From contig NZ_CP109273.1 of assembly GCF_045209745.1 (NCBI RefSeq), positions 4,898,001-4,962,000 on the forward strand: a DNA stretch of 64,000 nucleotides, read 5' to 3'. Each line of letters starts with the position of its first letter. Position 1 is the first letter of the stretch. A program made the translations under genes and the position numbers. The notes under the pieces are model-generated. The model searched no databases. It was not told where the DNA came from and saw only the letters and a list, made by a program, of their open reading frames with translations. The DNA comes from Micromonospora sp045209745. GTDB lineage: Bacteria > Actinomycetota > Actinomycetes > Mycobacteriales > Micromonosporaceae. This document shows positions 27,195 through 36,900 of this stretch, piece after piece.

Positions 27195-28199
27195 TCAGCG
27201 GGTCAGTTCCGGTATCACCTTGTCGGCGAACAGATCCATGCTCCTCCGGTCGTAGGCCGCGTCGATGAACCTGCCGATCACGTACCCGACGCCGATCTGA
27301 CCGGCCTTGGTCAGCTGTTCCACGATCTGTTCCGGCGTGCCGATCAGGCCCTCCGTCCAATAACGAAGAAGCGGCTCCAGTTGCGCGGCCGGCAGCAGCG
27401 GCTCGTAGTGGGCGCGCACCCAGGCCAACCTGTCGGCAACCTCCTTCTCGGTCTCACCGATGGTCACGTTGAGGAGGACCGAGCGGACGATCGCGTCGAA
27501 GTCGGTGCCCACATCCTTGCAGTGCGCGGCCAGGACCTGGGACTTGTGCTCGAACCCGTCCAGTGAGGCCCCGAAGTTCGTGTACTGCGCGTACTTTGCC
27601 GCGGTCCGCAGGGTCTTCTTCTCGCCGGCACCACCGATCCACAACGGGATCCCGCCCTCCTGCAAGGGCAGCGGCCGGCTGATCGCACCGTCGATCTGGT
27701 AGTGCTTCCCCATCAGGGTGGCCGTGCCGGTCTTCCACATCTGCCGCATGATCTGGGCGCCCTCGTCGAGCATGTCCAGTCGGTCGGCGAGGCTGGGGAA
27801 GCCGTAGCCGTAACTGCGCCACTCGTGCTCGTACCAACCGGCGCCGATGCCGACATCCAGCCGGCCGCCGGACATGACGTCGATGCAGGCCGCCACCTTG
27901 GCCAGGTAGGCCGGGTTGCGGTAGCCCATGCACGTGCAGAGCTGCCCCAGCCGCACCCGCGACGTGCAGGCGGCGAACGCCGCCATCATCGACCATGCCT
28001 CGAACGTCGACTCGTCGGACGGCGGGTCGGTGATGAAGTGGTCGAACACCCAGATCGACTCGAACGGCCCGGCGTCGGCTGCCTGGGCAAGATCACGCAG
28101 CACGTTCCACTGCTCGGTCGTCGGTATGCCCGCGAGCTCGAAATCACCCCCCTGTGGGACGAACATGCCGAACCGCATGCTGTGCGGATTACTGGTCAC
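27195..28199 (-). CDS. LLM-class F420-dependent oxidoreductase
   Basis: This 334-residue luciferase-like TIM-barrel oxidoreductase belongs to the F420-dependent subgroup. FGMFVPQGGDF begins the barrel. ESIWVFDHF, the motif RVRLGQLCTCMGYRNPAYLAKVAACIDVMSGGRLDVGIGAGWYEHEW and PLWIGGAGEKKTLRTAAKYAQYTNF are characteristic. The GTG at 28199 has an AGAGGA site eight bases upstream; fourteen additional open residues upstream have no similarity. It could reduce or oxygenate an intermediate, but substrate cannot be inferred. It lies 100 bases from the NRPS condensation gene. Confidence 0.87.
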   Translation of the reverse strand: MTSNPHSMRFGMFVPQGGDFELAGIPTTEQWNVLRDLAQAADAGPFESIWVFDHFITDPPSDESTFEAWSMMAAFAACTSRVRLGQLCTCMGYRNPAYLAKVAACIDVMSGGRLDVGIGAGWYEHEWRSYGYGFPSLADRLDMLDEGAQIMRQMWKTGTATLMGKHYQIDGAISRPLPLQEGGIPLWIGGAGEKKTLRTAAKYAQYTNFGASLDGFEHKSQVLAAHCKDVGTDFDAIVRSVLLNVTIGETEKEVADRLAWVRAHYEPLLPAAQLEPLLRYWTEGLIGTPEQIVEQLTKAGQIGVGYVIGRFIDAAYDRRSMDLFADKVIPELTR

Positions 28200-28298
28200 G
28201 AAGCACGTCCTCTCCTGGCATCGTGCCGGTTCGCCCTGCACGAAGCTGTCGTTGTCATGAGCGAGGAAGACACGGCCGAGGTGTCCCCCGGCCGGAGG

Positions 28299-29654
28299 TC
28301 AGAGCAGACCCGCCGAAGCGCCAGGGGACGAGCTGAAGAGGCGCGCTATCTCGCCGAACTCCGCGGCCATGGAGACGATGGTGTCCTCGCGGAAGAGGTT
28401 TCGCTTGTAGGCGACGGAGCCGATGGCATCGCCCGACGGATCCTTGTTTATGTCCCACAGCGCGCCGTCCGGCACCGCGGACGCCAGCTCCTGCGATTTC
28501 AGCAGTCGGGTGATCTGCACGAATCTCAGGTCACCCGGCGCGTCGACGATGGGGTTCAGGGGGACGCTCTGGAGCACCATCGCGGTCGCGTTGTCGGTCA
28601 TCACCGGGCCCATCAGTTGGGGCGCTTCGGTGAAGATCTGAATAGACGGGATGTCGTGCGCGAAGGCCTCGAGACACGTGCGGCGGGTCCGCTTGAGCAC
28701 GTCCTCGTACGTCTTGCAGCCGGTGAGGTCCGTTCGCAGCGGGATGAAGTTGTAGAGCGAACCGACAGTCTCGTCGAAGAGCCCTCCGCCGCGGCCCGGA
28801 GTGAACGTCGCCATCACCACGTCCGTGACGCCGGTCAGCCGATGCAGGAGCAGCTGGTAGACCGCGGCGATGGCCATGAAGCGCGTGGCTCGGTTCGACC
28901 TGGCCATGCGGTCGATGGCCGACACCACGTCGCCCGGAATCAGAAAGCGATGCCGGGCGGTCGACTCCGCAAGGCCCAACGAGCGCGGCAGGTCGGTCGG
29001 GATCGCCGTGAAGAGGGCGCCGTCCAGTTGGCGCTGCCAGTATTCGCGGGCTGCGGCCGATTCGGCCGCCGTACGTTCCCAGACGCTGTACTCGCGGTAC
29101 TGCGGGGACGCTGGTAGGTCCGGAACGCTGTGGCCGTTCCGGGCGGCGTAGCGATTGGCCAGGTCCCGGATGATCACCGTCAGGGACTGTCCGTCGACGC
29201 TGATGTGATGTGCCATCAGGATCAGGACCGCATCGCGCTCATCGAACCTGGCCAGCGTGGCACGCAGGAACGGGGCCTCGTACGCGCTTATCGTCTCCGT
29301 CTCGATCTCGTGGATCAGCGCCTCGGCCAGCTCCGCGCGGGACGCCTCGGGAGCGGCCGGGAAGTCACGGACATCCAGCCGGACCGGGCTGGGCGGCAGA
29401 ATCTCCTGGTACCGGTCGTCGGGCGGCCCGGCGATGCGCGTCCGGAGTGCCTCGTGCCGGGTCACGACGTCGAGCAGCGCGTCGCGCAGGACGTCGCTGT
29501 CGACGGGACCACCGGTGATGCGCCAACCGGAAACGGCGTGGTTGCGGCAACCGAACGGGCCGTCGTCGCCGCCCCCGTCGAAGAGGCTGTTGAACTCCTG
29601 ATTCAGTGACAACGGGACGGTCACGGCCTGACCTTCGGCGTCGGTTGTCGTCAC
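28299..29654 (-). CDS. Free-standing NRPS condensation enzyme
   Basis: This 451-residue stand-alone condensation domain, comparable in layout to SgcC5, joins carrier-bound acyl or amino acids to a nucleophile. The catalytic motif is intact: MAHHISVDGQ (His149, His150, Asp154, Gly155). The fold continues with SPQYREYSVWER and a GSLYNFIPLRTDL segment. GTG 29654 has AGGAGG before it and overlaps the PCP stop as GTGA. It is therefore co-expressed with its own carrier protein. In C-1027 a free C enzyme attaches the beta-amino acid to the enediyne core through an ester. A similar attachment step is a good hypothesis here. Confidence 0.9.
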   Translation of the reverse strand: MTTTDAEGQAVTVPLSLNQEFNSLFDGGGDDGPFGCRNHAVSGWRITGGPVDSDVLRDALLDVVTRHEALRTRIAGPPDDRYQEILPPSPVRLDVRDFPAAPEASRAELAEALIHEIETETISAYEAPFLRATLARFDERDAVLILMAHHISVDGQSLTVIIRDLANRYAARNGHSVPDLPASPQYREYSVWERTAAESAAAREYWQRQLDGALFTAIPTDLPRSLGLAESTARHRFLIPGDVVSAIDRMARSNRATRFMAIAAVYQLLLHRLTGVTDVVMATFTPGRGGGLFDETVGSLYNFIPLRTDLTGCKTYEDVLKRTRRTCLEAFAHDIPSIQIFTEAPQLMGPVMTDNATAMVLQSVPLNPIVDAPGDLRFVQITRLLKSQELASAVPDGALWDINKDPSGDAIGSVAYKRNLFREDTIVSMAAEFGEIARLFSSSPGASAGLL

Positions 29655-30043
29655 GCCTGCCTCCTGCTGGTCGCAATCTGCTGCTGAGTGAGGGCTCGAT
29701 CCGGATCGGCCCCGAGGTGCTGGTCCAACTCGGCGACGGTGGGAAAGTCGAACAACTCGTCGATCGTCAGCTCCAAACCGAGGGCGTTGTTGATGAGGTT
29801 GATCAGCCGGACCCCGTTCAGTGACTGGCCGCCGAGGTCGAAGAAGCTGTCGTCCAATCCCACCCTCGTCACCCCGAGGGCCTCCGCGAACAGCGAACAG
29901 AGCGTCTCCTGCCGGGGCGTACCGGGCGCCCGGTAGGCCGACGGGTTGGCGAATACTGGTTCGGGCAACTCCGCGCACGGTGCCTGAGCGGCTTGCGTGG
30001 CGAGCTGTTCCCGGGCGGAGCTGGAATCCATACCTTTCCCCAT
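29651..30043 (-). CDS. Free-standing peptidyl carrier protein
   Basis: This 130-residue carrier protein has an intact phosphopantetheine site, DSFFDLGGQSLNGVRL, preceded by the helix RQETLCSLFAEALGVTRVGLD. The first 40 residues are a low-complexity linker. It is translationally coupled (GTGA) to the free condensation enzyme, so the two probably act together. The substrate loaded on it must come from one of the intact adenylation domains elsewhere in the cluster. It is divergent from the PCP-C gene, and the 213-base gap between them holds both promoters. Confidence 0.92.
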   Translation of the reverse strand: MGKGMDSSSAREQLATQAAQAPCAELPEPVFANPSAYRAPGTPRQETLCSLFAEALGVTRVGLDDSFFDLGGQSLNGVRLINLINNALGLELTIDELFDFPTVAELDQHLGADPDRALTQQQIATSRRQA

Positions 30044-30256
30044 TCGTGAGCCCGGAGCTGAAGGTGCTTTGCGGAACCCAACGTGGCAGTCGGTTCGACC
30101 GGGTGCACCTCAGGGATTGCCCTCGCCTCGGTCAGCGACCGCACGGTGCAGGCCGCTGGGCAACAAGAGAGGTGCGAGGCCGCAGAAGGTGGAGCGATCC
30201 TCAGCCTCTGGGCAACCGTGGTTGCCGGCCCTTCCTATCCCCTCCGAGGAGTGGAA

Positions 30257-31909
30257 ATGACGCAGCAAGAAGCCCTGGAAACCTCCGACACCGCTCCGTG
30301 GTCGGGTGTTGTCGGGGACGAGCGCCCGCAAGGCGAGACGGAGGTTATGGTTGAGCGCCTCTTCGCCGAGATGCTCAATGTCCCCGGCCTGCCGCGCACG
30401 GCTTCCGTCTTCGATCTCGGACTCGACTCGGTGTGGGTGACAGTCGCCTGTGCCCGGCTGGAGCAGATGACCGGGGTACGTGTCAGGTTCACCCAGGTCT
30501 TCCGGACTCCCACCGTAGCCCAGCTCGCAGCGTGGATCGACTCCGCTCGCGGCTCGGTGAGCAACGAGCAGGACGTCCCCGCCGGGCCTTCCGGGGCCGG
30601 AGGCGACGAACTCGTGGCCATCTCGCCGATTCAGGCGGAATCTGTTCCGCAGAAGATCGTGGTCGAGATTGCCTGGTGGTTCGACGGCGAGATCGATGCG
30701 GCGGCTCTGGAGAGTGCCGCGACCGATGTCCATCGCCGTCACCAGGCGCTGCACGCCCGGTACCTCGGCGAGCCGGATCTCGGCCTGGCGGAAGTGCCGG
30801 CCGATCCGGGACGGGTGGAGTTTCACCGGTTGGCCGAGGAGGCCAGTGACAAGGCTGCGACCGAAGCGCTCAGGCGGGCGATGCGGACGCCGCTCAGGGT
30901 CGACGAGGGGAAGGTCTGGCGGTGCGTGCTCGTACGCAACGGGCAGACCGGGCGCACCCTGTTCGGGGTGGCCGTGGACCACTCGGGGTTCGATGGTCGT
31001 TCGTGGGACATCCTGACCGGAGAGCTGCCGGTTGCCTACGCGGCGCGGGTGGCCGGGAGGGCGCCGCAGTGGCCGGGCCGAACCGCCTCGCTGGCCGAGA
31101 TGGCCTGCGACTTCCGGCACCAGCTCGCGTCGTCGGACATCGAGGCGCAGCGCCAATACTGGCGCGACGAGCTCCGTGAACTACCGGCCTGCCAGTTTCC
31201 CAGCCATCGCGACGGGGCGGTGACGGTGCCCCTCATGCATGACGGCTCGCGGTACTCAGCCGCAGGTCCGGCCGTCCTGCGCAGCTTCCGGGTACCGGAG
31301 TCGGACCTGCGGTCCTGGAACGACTACGCCCGGGCCAACGGCATGCCGCCATCCGTGGGTATCGCGGCGGTGTACGTGGAGTCCCTCGTCCGGGCGGGTG
31401 CGTCGCCAGATTTCGCGGTGATGGTCCCGATCGCGAACAATTCCGGTGAGGTGATCGACAGGACCATCACCAACCGGGTCGGCACGATTCTGCTGCGCCC
31501 GAATGCCCCGTCCCGGTCAGGCTCGCACCTCCTCGCGCGAGTCCGCGGGTCGTATCAGCAGGCGATGGCTGCCCGCGACGCTCTCGTCGCCCCGAAGGAT
31601 CTGGCAGACGCGCTCAGCGGATCCGAGGGAGTGATCCCGCTCGACCGGATGGTCGCTCTGAACTACAACTCGACACCCAGCCTCAGCCTCGGTGGCGTTG
31701 ACGGGGCACTCGTGACCGAGGGCACCGCGTTTGCCACGAAGAGCTTCTTCGTCGTGATGCTCATGGTGACGCCGACTCCGGAGGGGCTTCACATCGGCTT
31801 CCAGGTGCGGACCGACAAGCACGACGCCAGCCTTGTCGACGACATCCAGCAACACTTCCTCGACATCATCCGCGACGGGCCCGAGCGACTTGAACGAAGG
31901 ACGTCGTGA
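30257..31909 (+). CDS. NRPS PCP-C didomain protein
   Basis: This 550-residue protein has an N-terminal carrier domain (TASVFDLGLDSVWVTVACARLEQM, Ser at the DSV site) followed by a condensation domain of about 430 residues. The active-site motif reads VDHSGFDGRS: the second His and the Asp are kept, while the first His of HHxxxDG is Asp. Activity is therefore plausible. No adenylation domain is attached, so it needs trans loading. ATG 30257 follows a GAGGA site. It is transcribed away from the free PCP-C pair. Confidence 0.88.
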   Translation: MTQQEALETSDTAPWSGVVGDERPQGETEVMVERLFAEMLNVPGLPRTASVFDLGLDSVWVTVACARLEQMTGVRVRFTQVFRTPTVAQLAAWIDSARGSVSNEQDVPAGPSGAGGDELVAISPIQAESVPQKIVVEIAWWFDGEIDAAALESAATDVHRRHQALHARYLGEPDLGLAEVPADPGRVEFHRLAEEASDKAATEALRRAMRTPLRVDEGKVWRCVLVRNGQTGRTLFGVAVDHSGFDGRSWDILTGELPVAYAARVAGRAPQWPGRTASLAEMACDFRHQLASSDIEAQRQYWRDELRELPACQFPSHRDGAVTVPLMHDGSRYSAAGPAVLRSFRVPESDLRSWNDYARANGMPPSVGIAAVYVESLVRAGASPDFAVMVPIANNSGEVIDRTITNRVGTILLRPNAPSRSGSHLLARVRGSYQQAMAARDALVAPKDLADALSGSEGVIPLDRMVALNYNSTPSLSLGGVDGALVTEGTAFATKSFFVVMLMVTPTPEGLHIGFQVRTDKHDASLVDDIQQHFLDIIRDGPERLERRTS

Positions 31910-32452
31910 CCGGGGCTGACAATCGTGGCTGTCACAGCGGGGGCGGCCGGAGATCCTGATCAGTTGCCTGCGGTTGAAACCGACCGCGTCCGACTCTGAC
32001 CTCGATGGACAGCACCGCCAGGCGCTGGGAGTTTCCCGCCGGGCGGTGCTGGCCCATTCCCGCGCTCCGCCGGAGCGGCCGCCAGGGCGGCTTGTGGGCC
32101 GTTCGAAGATCGTGCGAGGGCTGTCTGCCAGCGCGTGGACCGCCGTCGGCTCGACCTGCCGACGGCGTCGTGGATGCGACCGGCCCGACGGTTTCGCCGC
32201 CGGCGTCCCCGACCACGTCGGGTTCGCCGCGAAGCCGGGTTCGCCCGGCGGCCGTCGACCCCTGCATGCCGTGGCCCGCACCCGACCGCTCCCACCAGCG
32301 GACACCGCGAGGTTGTTCGGGCGCGCCCCAACTGCGGCGGTGGCACGCTCGAACAACCCTCCACGCGCTGAACGGGGATCGTCCGTGCTGGGCGGAGGAC
32401 GACCCGTTCGCCCGGCGTCACCGGTGCGGACGGGCGAAGCGGCAGTGGGGTG
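31910..32452. other. Convergent intergenic region
   Basis: Some 540 bases lie between converging genes. Open frames on both strands are long only because the GC content is high; none has a good start or family similarity. A weak stem, TTCGCCCG (32407-32414) with CGGGCGAA (32431-32438), may terminate the flavoprotein gene. Nothing else is recognised. Confidence 0.4.
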
Positions 32453-33688
32453 TCAGCTCGCCAGGCTCTTGGCGAGCTCGCGCAGGGCGACGGTGGGCAA
32501 CAGGATCGAGAGCCCGGCGTGGGTGTGCAGCGTGGACATGTCCCGCCACACCCGCTCCAGGCGCTCACCCTGCCGCAGCGCACTCGAGCCCGCCGTGGGG
32601 ATGATGTACTTCGACATCGCTTCCCAACACAGGTTGGCGGCGTGCCGGCAAACGGCCGAGAGGCGCAGGTCCGACTCCCTGGTCGCCGCGGCCGGACCCT
32701 GGGCCGCCGTGCGATGCCACTGCTGGATCGCGCTCAGCAGGGCGCCCTCGGCGGTGCCGATCATCCCGACGGCTTCGCTGTACCACATCTGGTAGTCCGG
32801 GTCCTGATAGCGGGGCACCACCGGCGGCACCAGGGTCGTCCGGTCGCGGAGCAGGTCCTCGTACGTGTCCAGCGCTCCCCGCGCCATGCCTACCGCCATG
32901 GAGCAGTTGAGGAGGCTGATGAAGGCATGCTGCGTGCCGCCGTACTCCGGGTTGCCGTGCAGGGTCCGGCCCGGCGTGCCCGACGTCGCGTCGTGGTCGA
33001 CGATCCGCACGCCAGGTTGCGCCAGGTGGTCGGGGATGTGGCTGTTCTTCATCGTGATGCTGTGCGAGCCGCTGCCCCGCAGGCCCATGAGTTGTCCCCA
33101 GTCGTCCAGTCGCACCCACTGGTCCTGCGGCGCGACGAAGAGCAGCGTCTCCGGGGGGTGCCCATTGTCCGCGGGCATCAACGCGTGTGCCATGAAGTGG
33201 GTTCCGTATGGCGCTCCGGAGCAGTACGACCAGGTGCCGTTGACCGTCCATCCGCCGCCGGCAGCGGGGACGGCTGATCCGCTGGGGACCGCGGTGCTGG
33301 GGCAGATGAAGTCGCCGCCGCCGAAGAGCTCCGCCTGCGCCCGCTCGTCGAACAACGTCGCGGCCATGAGCGCGTGCGAGGCCCCGAGGCTGTACATCCA
33401 GCCGGTCGAGGCGCATCCCCGTACCAGGGTCATGGCGACGCGCAGGAAGGTCTCCACGCCGAATTCGTATCCGCCGTAACGACGGGGCACCAGAATTCGG
33501 TAGAAGCCGTTTCGGGCGAAGCGTTCGTGGATGTCCTCGGCGTAGAAACCGCGTTCCTCCGCCTCACCTTGGCGTTTCACGAGTTCGGGCACCATCGCCT
33601 CGGCCCTCGCTATCACCTGATCCGGCGTGAGCCCCGGTTCGGGCGGAGTCGGGAGGTCGTGTTCGGCGGCTTTCATGTTCGCTGTCAT
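32453..33688 (-). CDS. Acyl-CoA-dehydrogenase-fold flavin-dependent monooxygenase
   Basis: This 411-residue protein belongs to the Acyl-CoA_dh_2 / group D flavin monooxygenase family, whose members hydroxylate substrates with reduced flavin supplied by a separate reductase. RNGFYRILVPRRYGGYEFG, CASTGWMYSLGASHAL, WTVNGTWSYCSGAPYGTHFM and LRGSGSHSITMKNSHIP follow the family pattern. The C-terminal half is a helical bundle ending in SILLPTVALRELAKSL. The E6-like reductase at 5.3 kb is a likely partner. It might hydroxylate a carrier-bound aryl amino acid, as SgcC does, although SgcC is from a different (HpaB) family. Confidence 0.83.
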   Translation of the reverse strand: MTANMKAAEHDLPTPPEPGLTPDQVIARAEAMVPELVKRQGEAEERGFYAEDIHERFARNGFYRILVPRRYGGYEFGVETFLRVAMTLVRGCASTGWMYSLGASHALMAATLFDERAQAELFGGGDFICPSTAVPSGSAVPAAGGGWTVNGTWSYCSGAPYGTHFMAHALMPADNGHPPETLLFVAPQDQWVRLDDWGQLMGLRGSGSHSITMKNSHIPDHLAQPGVRIVDHDATSGTPGRTLHGNPEYGGTQHAFISLLNCSMAVGMARGALDTYEDLLRDRTTLVPPVVPRYQDPDYQMWYSEAVGMIGTAEGALLSAIQQWHRTAAQGPAAATRESDLRLSAVCRHAANLCWEAMSKYIIPTAGSSALRQGERLERVWRDMSTLHTHAGLSILLPTVALRELAKSLAS

Positions 33689-33922
33689 TGACCATCCATC
33701 TCTGGTTTACCGACGATCGCCGCTGCCGGATGTAATGGTGCGGAGTTCCTCGTACGGGGCGAAGGGAGTCTTCCGCCATCCGTTCGAAACGCGGACGACT
33801 GGTCGCCTCCACGACTCCACCGTCGTCCCTCCGTGCCGCTGTCGACCACTTCGCGGTTGCCGGATCCCGGCCGATTGTCGTGGTCGCGACGCCGCTGCCG
33901 GAGGTTGCGTCAGCGGTGCCGA

Positions 33923-36900
33923 TCAACCCATTCCGGTGACCACGGATGCCAGCATCGTCCAGTCCGTCGGCGGATCCGGCTCCACCGCCAACAGCACGAG
34001 GTCGGTGTCCTCTGCCGCCGCCCGCCAGGAGCGGAGCAGCGCGTGGTCGCGGCTCACCACCCACTGCGGCGCATGCCCCGGCGGGTGCGGTCCGCTCGGC
34101 GCGGATGGTTCGACCGCGAGCACCTTCGGCCCGACGCCGATCCGCTCGTGGACGGTGTGGGCGATGTCGGCCGCCACTGTCACCAGGTCACCGCGCGCTG
34201 CCAGCACGGCCGCGCCCGGAGCATCAATCGTCGCCAGCCGTGCCGGCACGTCCTGCGGGCACCGCCCGTCGGCGATGTCGAGGATCGACACCTTGAACCA
34301 GCGCTCGAAATCCGCCACGGCCTGCGCCGGCCAGGCCTCGTCACCCTGCAGGAGCACCAGCGCGGACCGGTCCGCACGACCAGACCAGCGCAGCGGCGGT
34401 ACGCCAGCGGCGAGCCGGAGCTGCCGGATTCGCTGTGCCAAATCGGCGGCGGTGGCCGCGGCGACGATGTCGTCCAGACGAAGCTGGACGCCCAACTCGC
34501 GCCGTACGTGGGCACGAAGCTTCCAGGCGAGTCGCAGATCTCCCGCGAGCTGACCAGGGTCGTCGCCGCGGCCGGCGCTGCCCCCGGAAACGGATCGCCA
34601 CGCCTCGGACATCCAGCGTGCTTCCGGATCGCTCTCGGCAACGGTGCGTCGCGGTGGCTTGATACGGGCCAGTGCCGCCCGATCGATCTTGCCGGTCGCG
34701 GTCAGTGGCATCGTGCCGAGCAGGACGTACGAGGACGGCACCATGTACGCCGGCAATGCCTGGCGGGCATGCGCAGCGACCCGGCTCACCAGGTCCTGGA
34801 CGGCACGTGGCTGCCGTGGCTGGAGAAACGCCACGATGCTCCTGCTGTCGCGGTCGTGGCCGGCCACCACGGTCGCGGCGAACGCGATGTCCGGATGCCC
34901 GCTGAGGACGCTCTCGATCTCGTCCGGTTCGATGCGATGCCCGCGTATCTTGACCTGACGGTCGTTGCGTCCTCGCAGTTCCAGTCGGCCGTCGGCGCGC
35001 CACCGGGCGAGGTCACCGGTGCGGTAGAGCCGGCCGCCTTCGCTCGTCGGATCGGGCACGAAGCGCTCGGCGGTCTGCGCCGGGGCGCCGATGTAACCCC
35101 GCGCCACGCCGACACCGCCGAGATAGAGCTCACCGACCACACCAGGCGGCACGGGCGAACCTGCGGCATCGAGGATGTGCAGCCACACACCGGGCAGCGG
35201 ACGACCGACCGGCACGATCGACGTCTGCGGGTCGCGCGGCAGCCGTTCGCACACCGCGTACATCGAGGCCTCCGTGGGCCCGTAGGTGTGCCAGAACTCC
35301 TTCGTGCAGCTGACCAACCGGCTGGCCAGCTCCGGCGAGACGACGTCGCCACCGCACGACACGATCAACTCCGGGTCACCCGGCCAACCCGTCGCGAACA
35401 GGATGCGCCAGGTCATCGGCGTGGCCTGCATGACGTCGGGCCGATGCCGTGCCAGGACAGCCTGCAACTCCGCTCCGTTGCGTGCCTGGGCGCTGGTCGC
35501 CAGAATCGTCCGTCCGCCGCTGGTCAGGGCCAGGAACGTCTCCAGCATCGCGATGTCGAAGGAGATCGTGGTCACCGCGAGCAGCGACTGGGCCGGCTGG
35601 AAGTCGAGCAGCTGCCGGGTGGCGACCAGGCAGTTGGCCAGGCCGCGATGGGTCACCGCGACGCCCTTCGGACGTCCGGTGGATCCGGAGGTGTACAGCA
35701 CGTAGGCCAGTGAATCCGGGTGCGGCGGTCGGCCGGGTGGTGCCGGGTCGGCCGCCAGCAGGTCGGACAGCGACACCACCGGTACGCCGAGCGCTGTCAC
35801 CCGTTCGATCGGCAGGGCACCATCGGTGATCACCCCGCCGCATCCGCTGTCGCCGACGATGTAGGACAGGCGCTCGGTGGGATGGTCCGGATCCATGGGT
35901 ACGGCGGCCAGACCGGCTCGGGCAACTCCGAGCAGGATCGCCGGCAGCTCCACACGACGGGCGACGAGGATGCCGATCGGTGATTCGGGCGGGAGTCGAA
36001 GCGTGCCCAACGCGGCTGCTATCCGGGTCGCCGCGGCGTCCAGCTCCGAGTAGGTGTGCACGACGTCGGCCATCACCACCGCCGGCCGGTCGGGCGTCCG
36101 CCGGATCCAACGACCGACCAGCTCGACAAGCGTGTCCTCACCGCTCGCGCCCGAGGTAGGGGCCTCCCAATTGGCCAGCCGCGTCCGGTCGGTCGGGTGG
36201 ATCACATCGAGCTCGCCGATCGGCCTGGCCGGGCACTGTACGAGGCCATGCAGCAGGGTCGAGTAGCTGCGCCCCATCCGATCGAGGGTCTGCTCGTCGA
36301 ACAGCCCGACCGCGCCTCGCCACTCGCCGACAATGCCGTCGTCACCGACGGCAACGGCAACTTCGAGTTCGTACGGTGAGTGCGCCACCGGCAGGTCGAT
36401 GTCCCGTGCCACCATTCCGGCCCAGGTGATGGGCGGTTCGGCTCCGGTGTCGCACCGGAAGCCGACCTGGACTTCGAGCCCGTCGCTCTGTTCCGGTCGC
36501 AGCGCCCGCGAGAGCACCGCATTCAGCACGTCGGGGTGGTCGACCGGCTGCGTCGCCATGGTGTGCTCGGCCTGGACCGTGTCGACGACCGAGGTGTGCG
36601 GGTCGAGAGCGTGTCGCAAGATCTGGATGTCTTCGGCTGCGACAGCAACGTCGCCGATGCGGGTGGGTTTGGGTGAGCCGAGCAGGATGTCCCGCTCGCC
36701 GGTCTCCCGGAAGAGAAGGATGCGTAGGGCACTCCGCAGGACTGTGGCCACGGAGACGCCCACGCGGTCGGCAAACGCCCGCAGGAGGGCGGTGTGACTC
36801 TCCTCCAGCCACCAGGCCGTCGTGATCGACCGGCCATGACCGCGCCCGCGGCCACGGCTGACGGGCCACGTGATCGGCCTGTGTGCCAGCACGGCACGAG

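Noticed and set aside
27702..29117. 471-residue plus-strand open frame over the LLM and condensation genes
   Set aside because: Both minus-strand genes are well conserved. The plus frame is low-complexity and has no ribosome binding site.
33833..35713. 626-residue plus-strand open frame over the A domain
   Set aside because: It is antisense to a complete adenylation domain with all core motifs.
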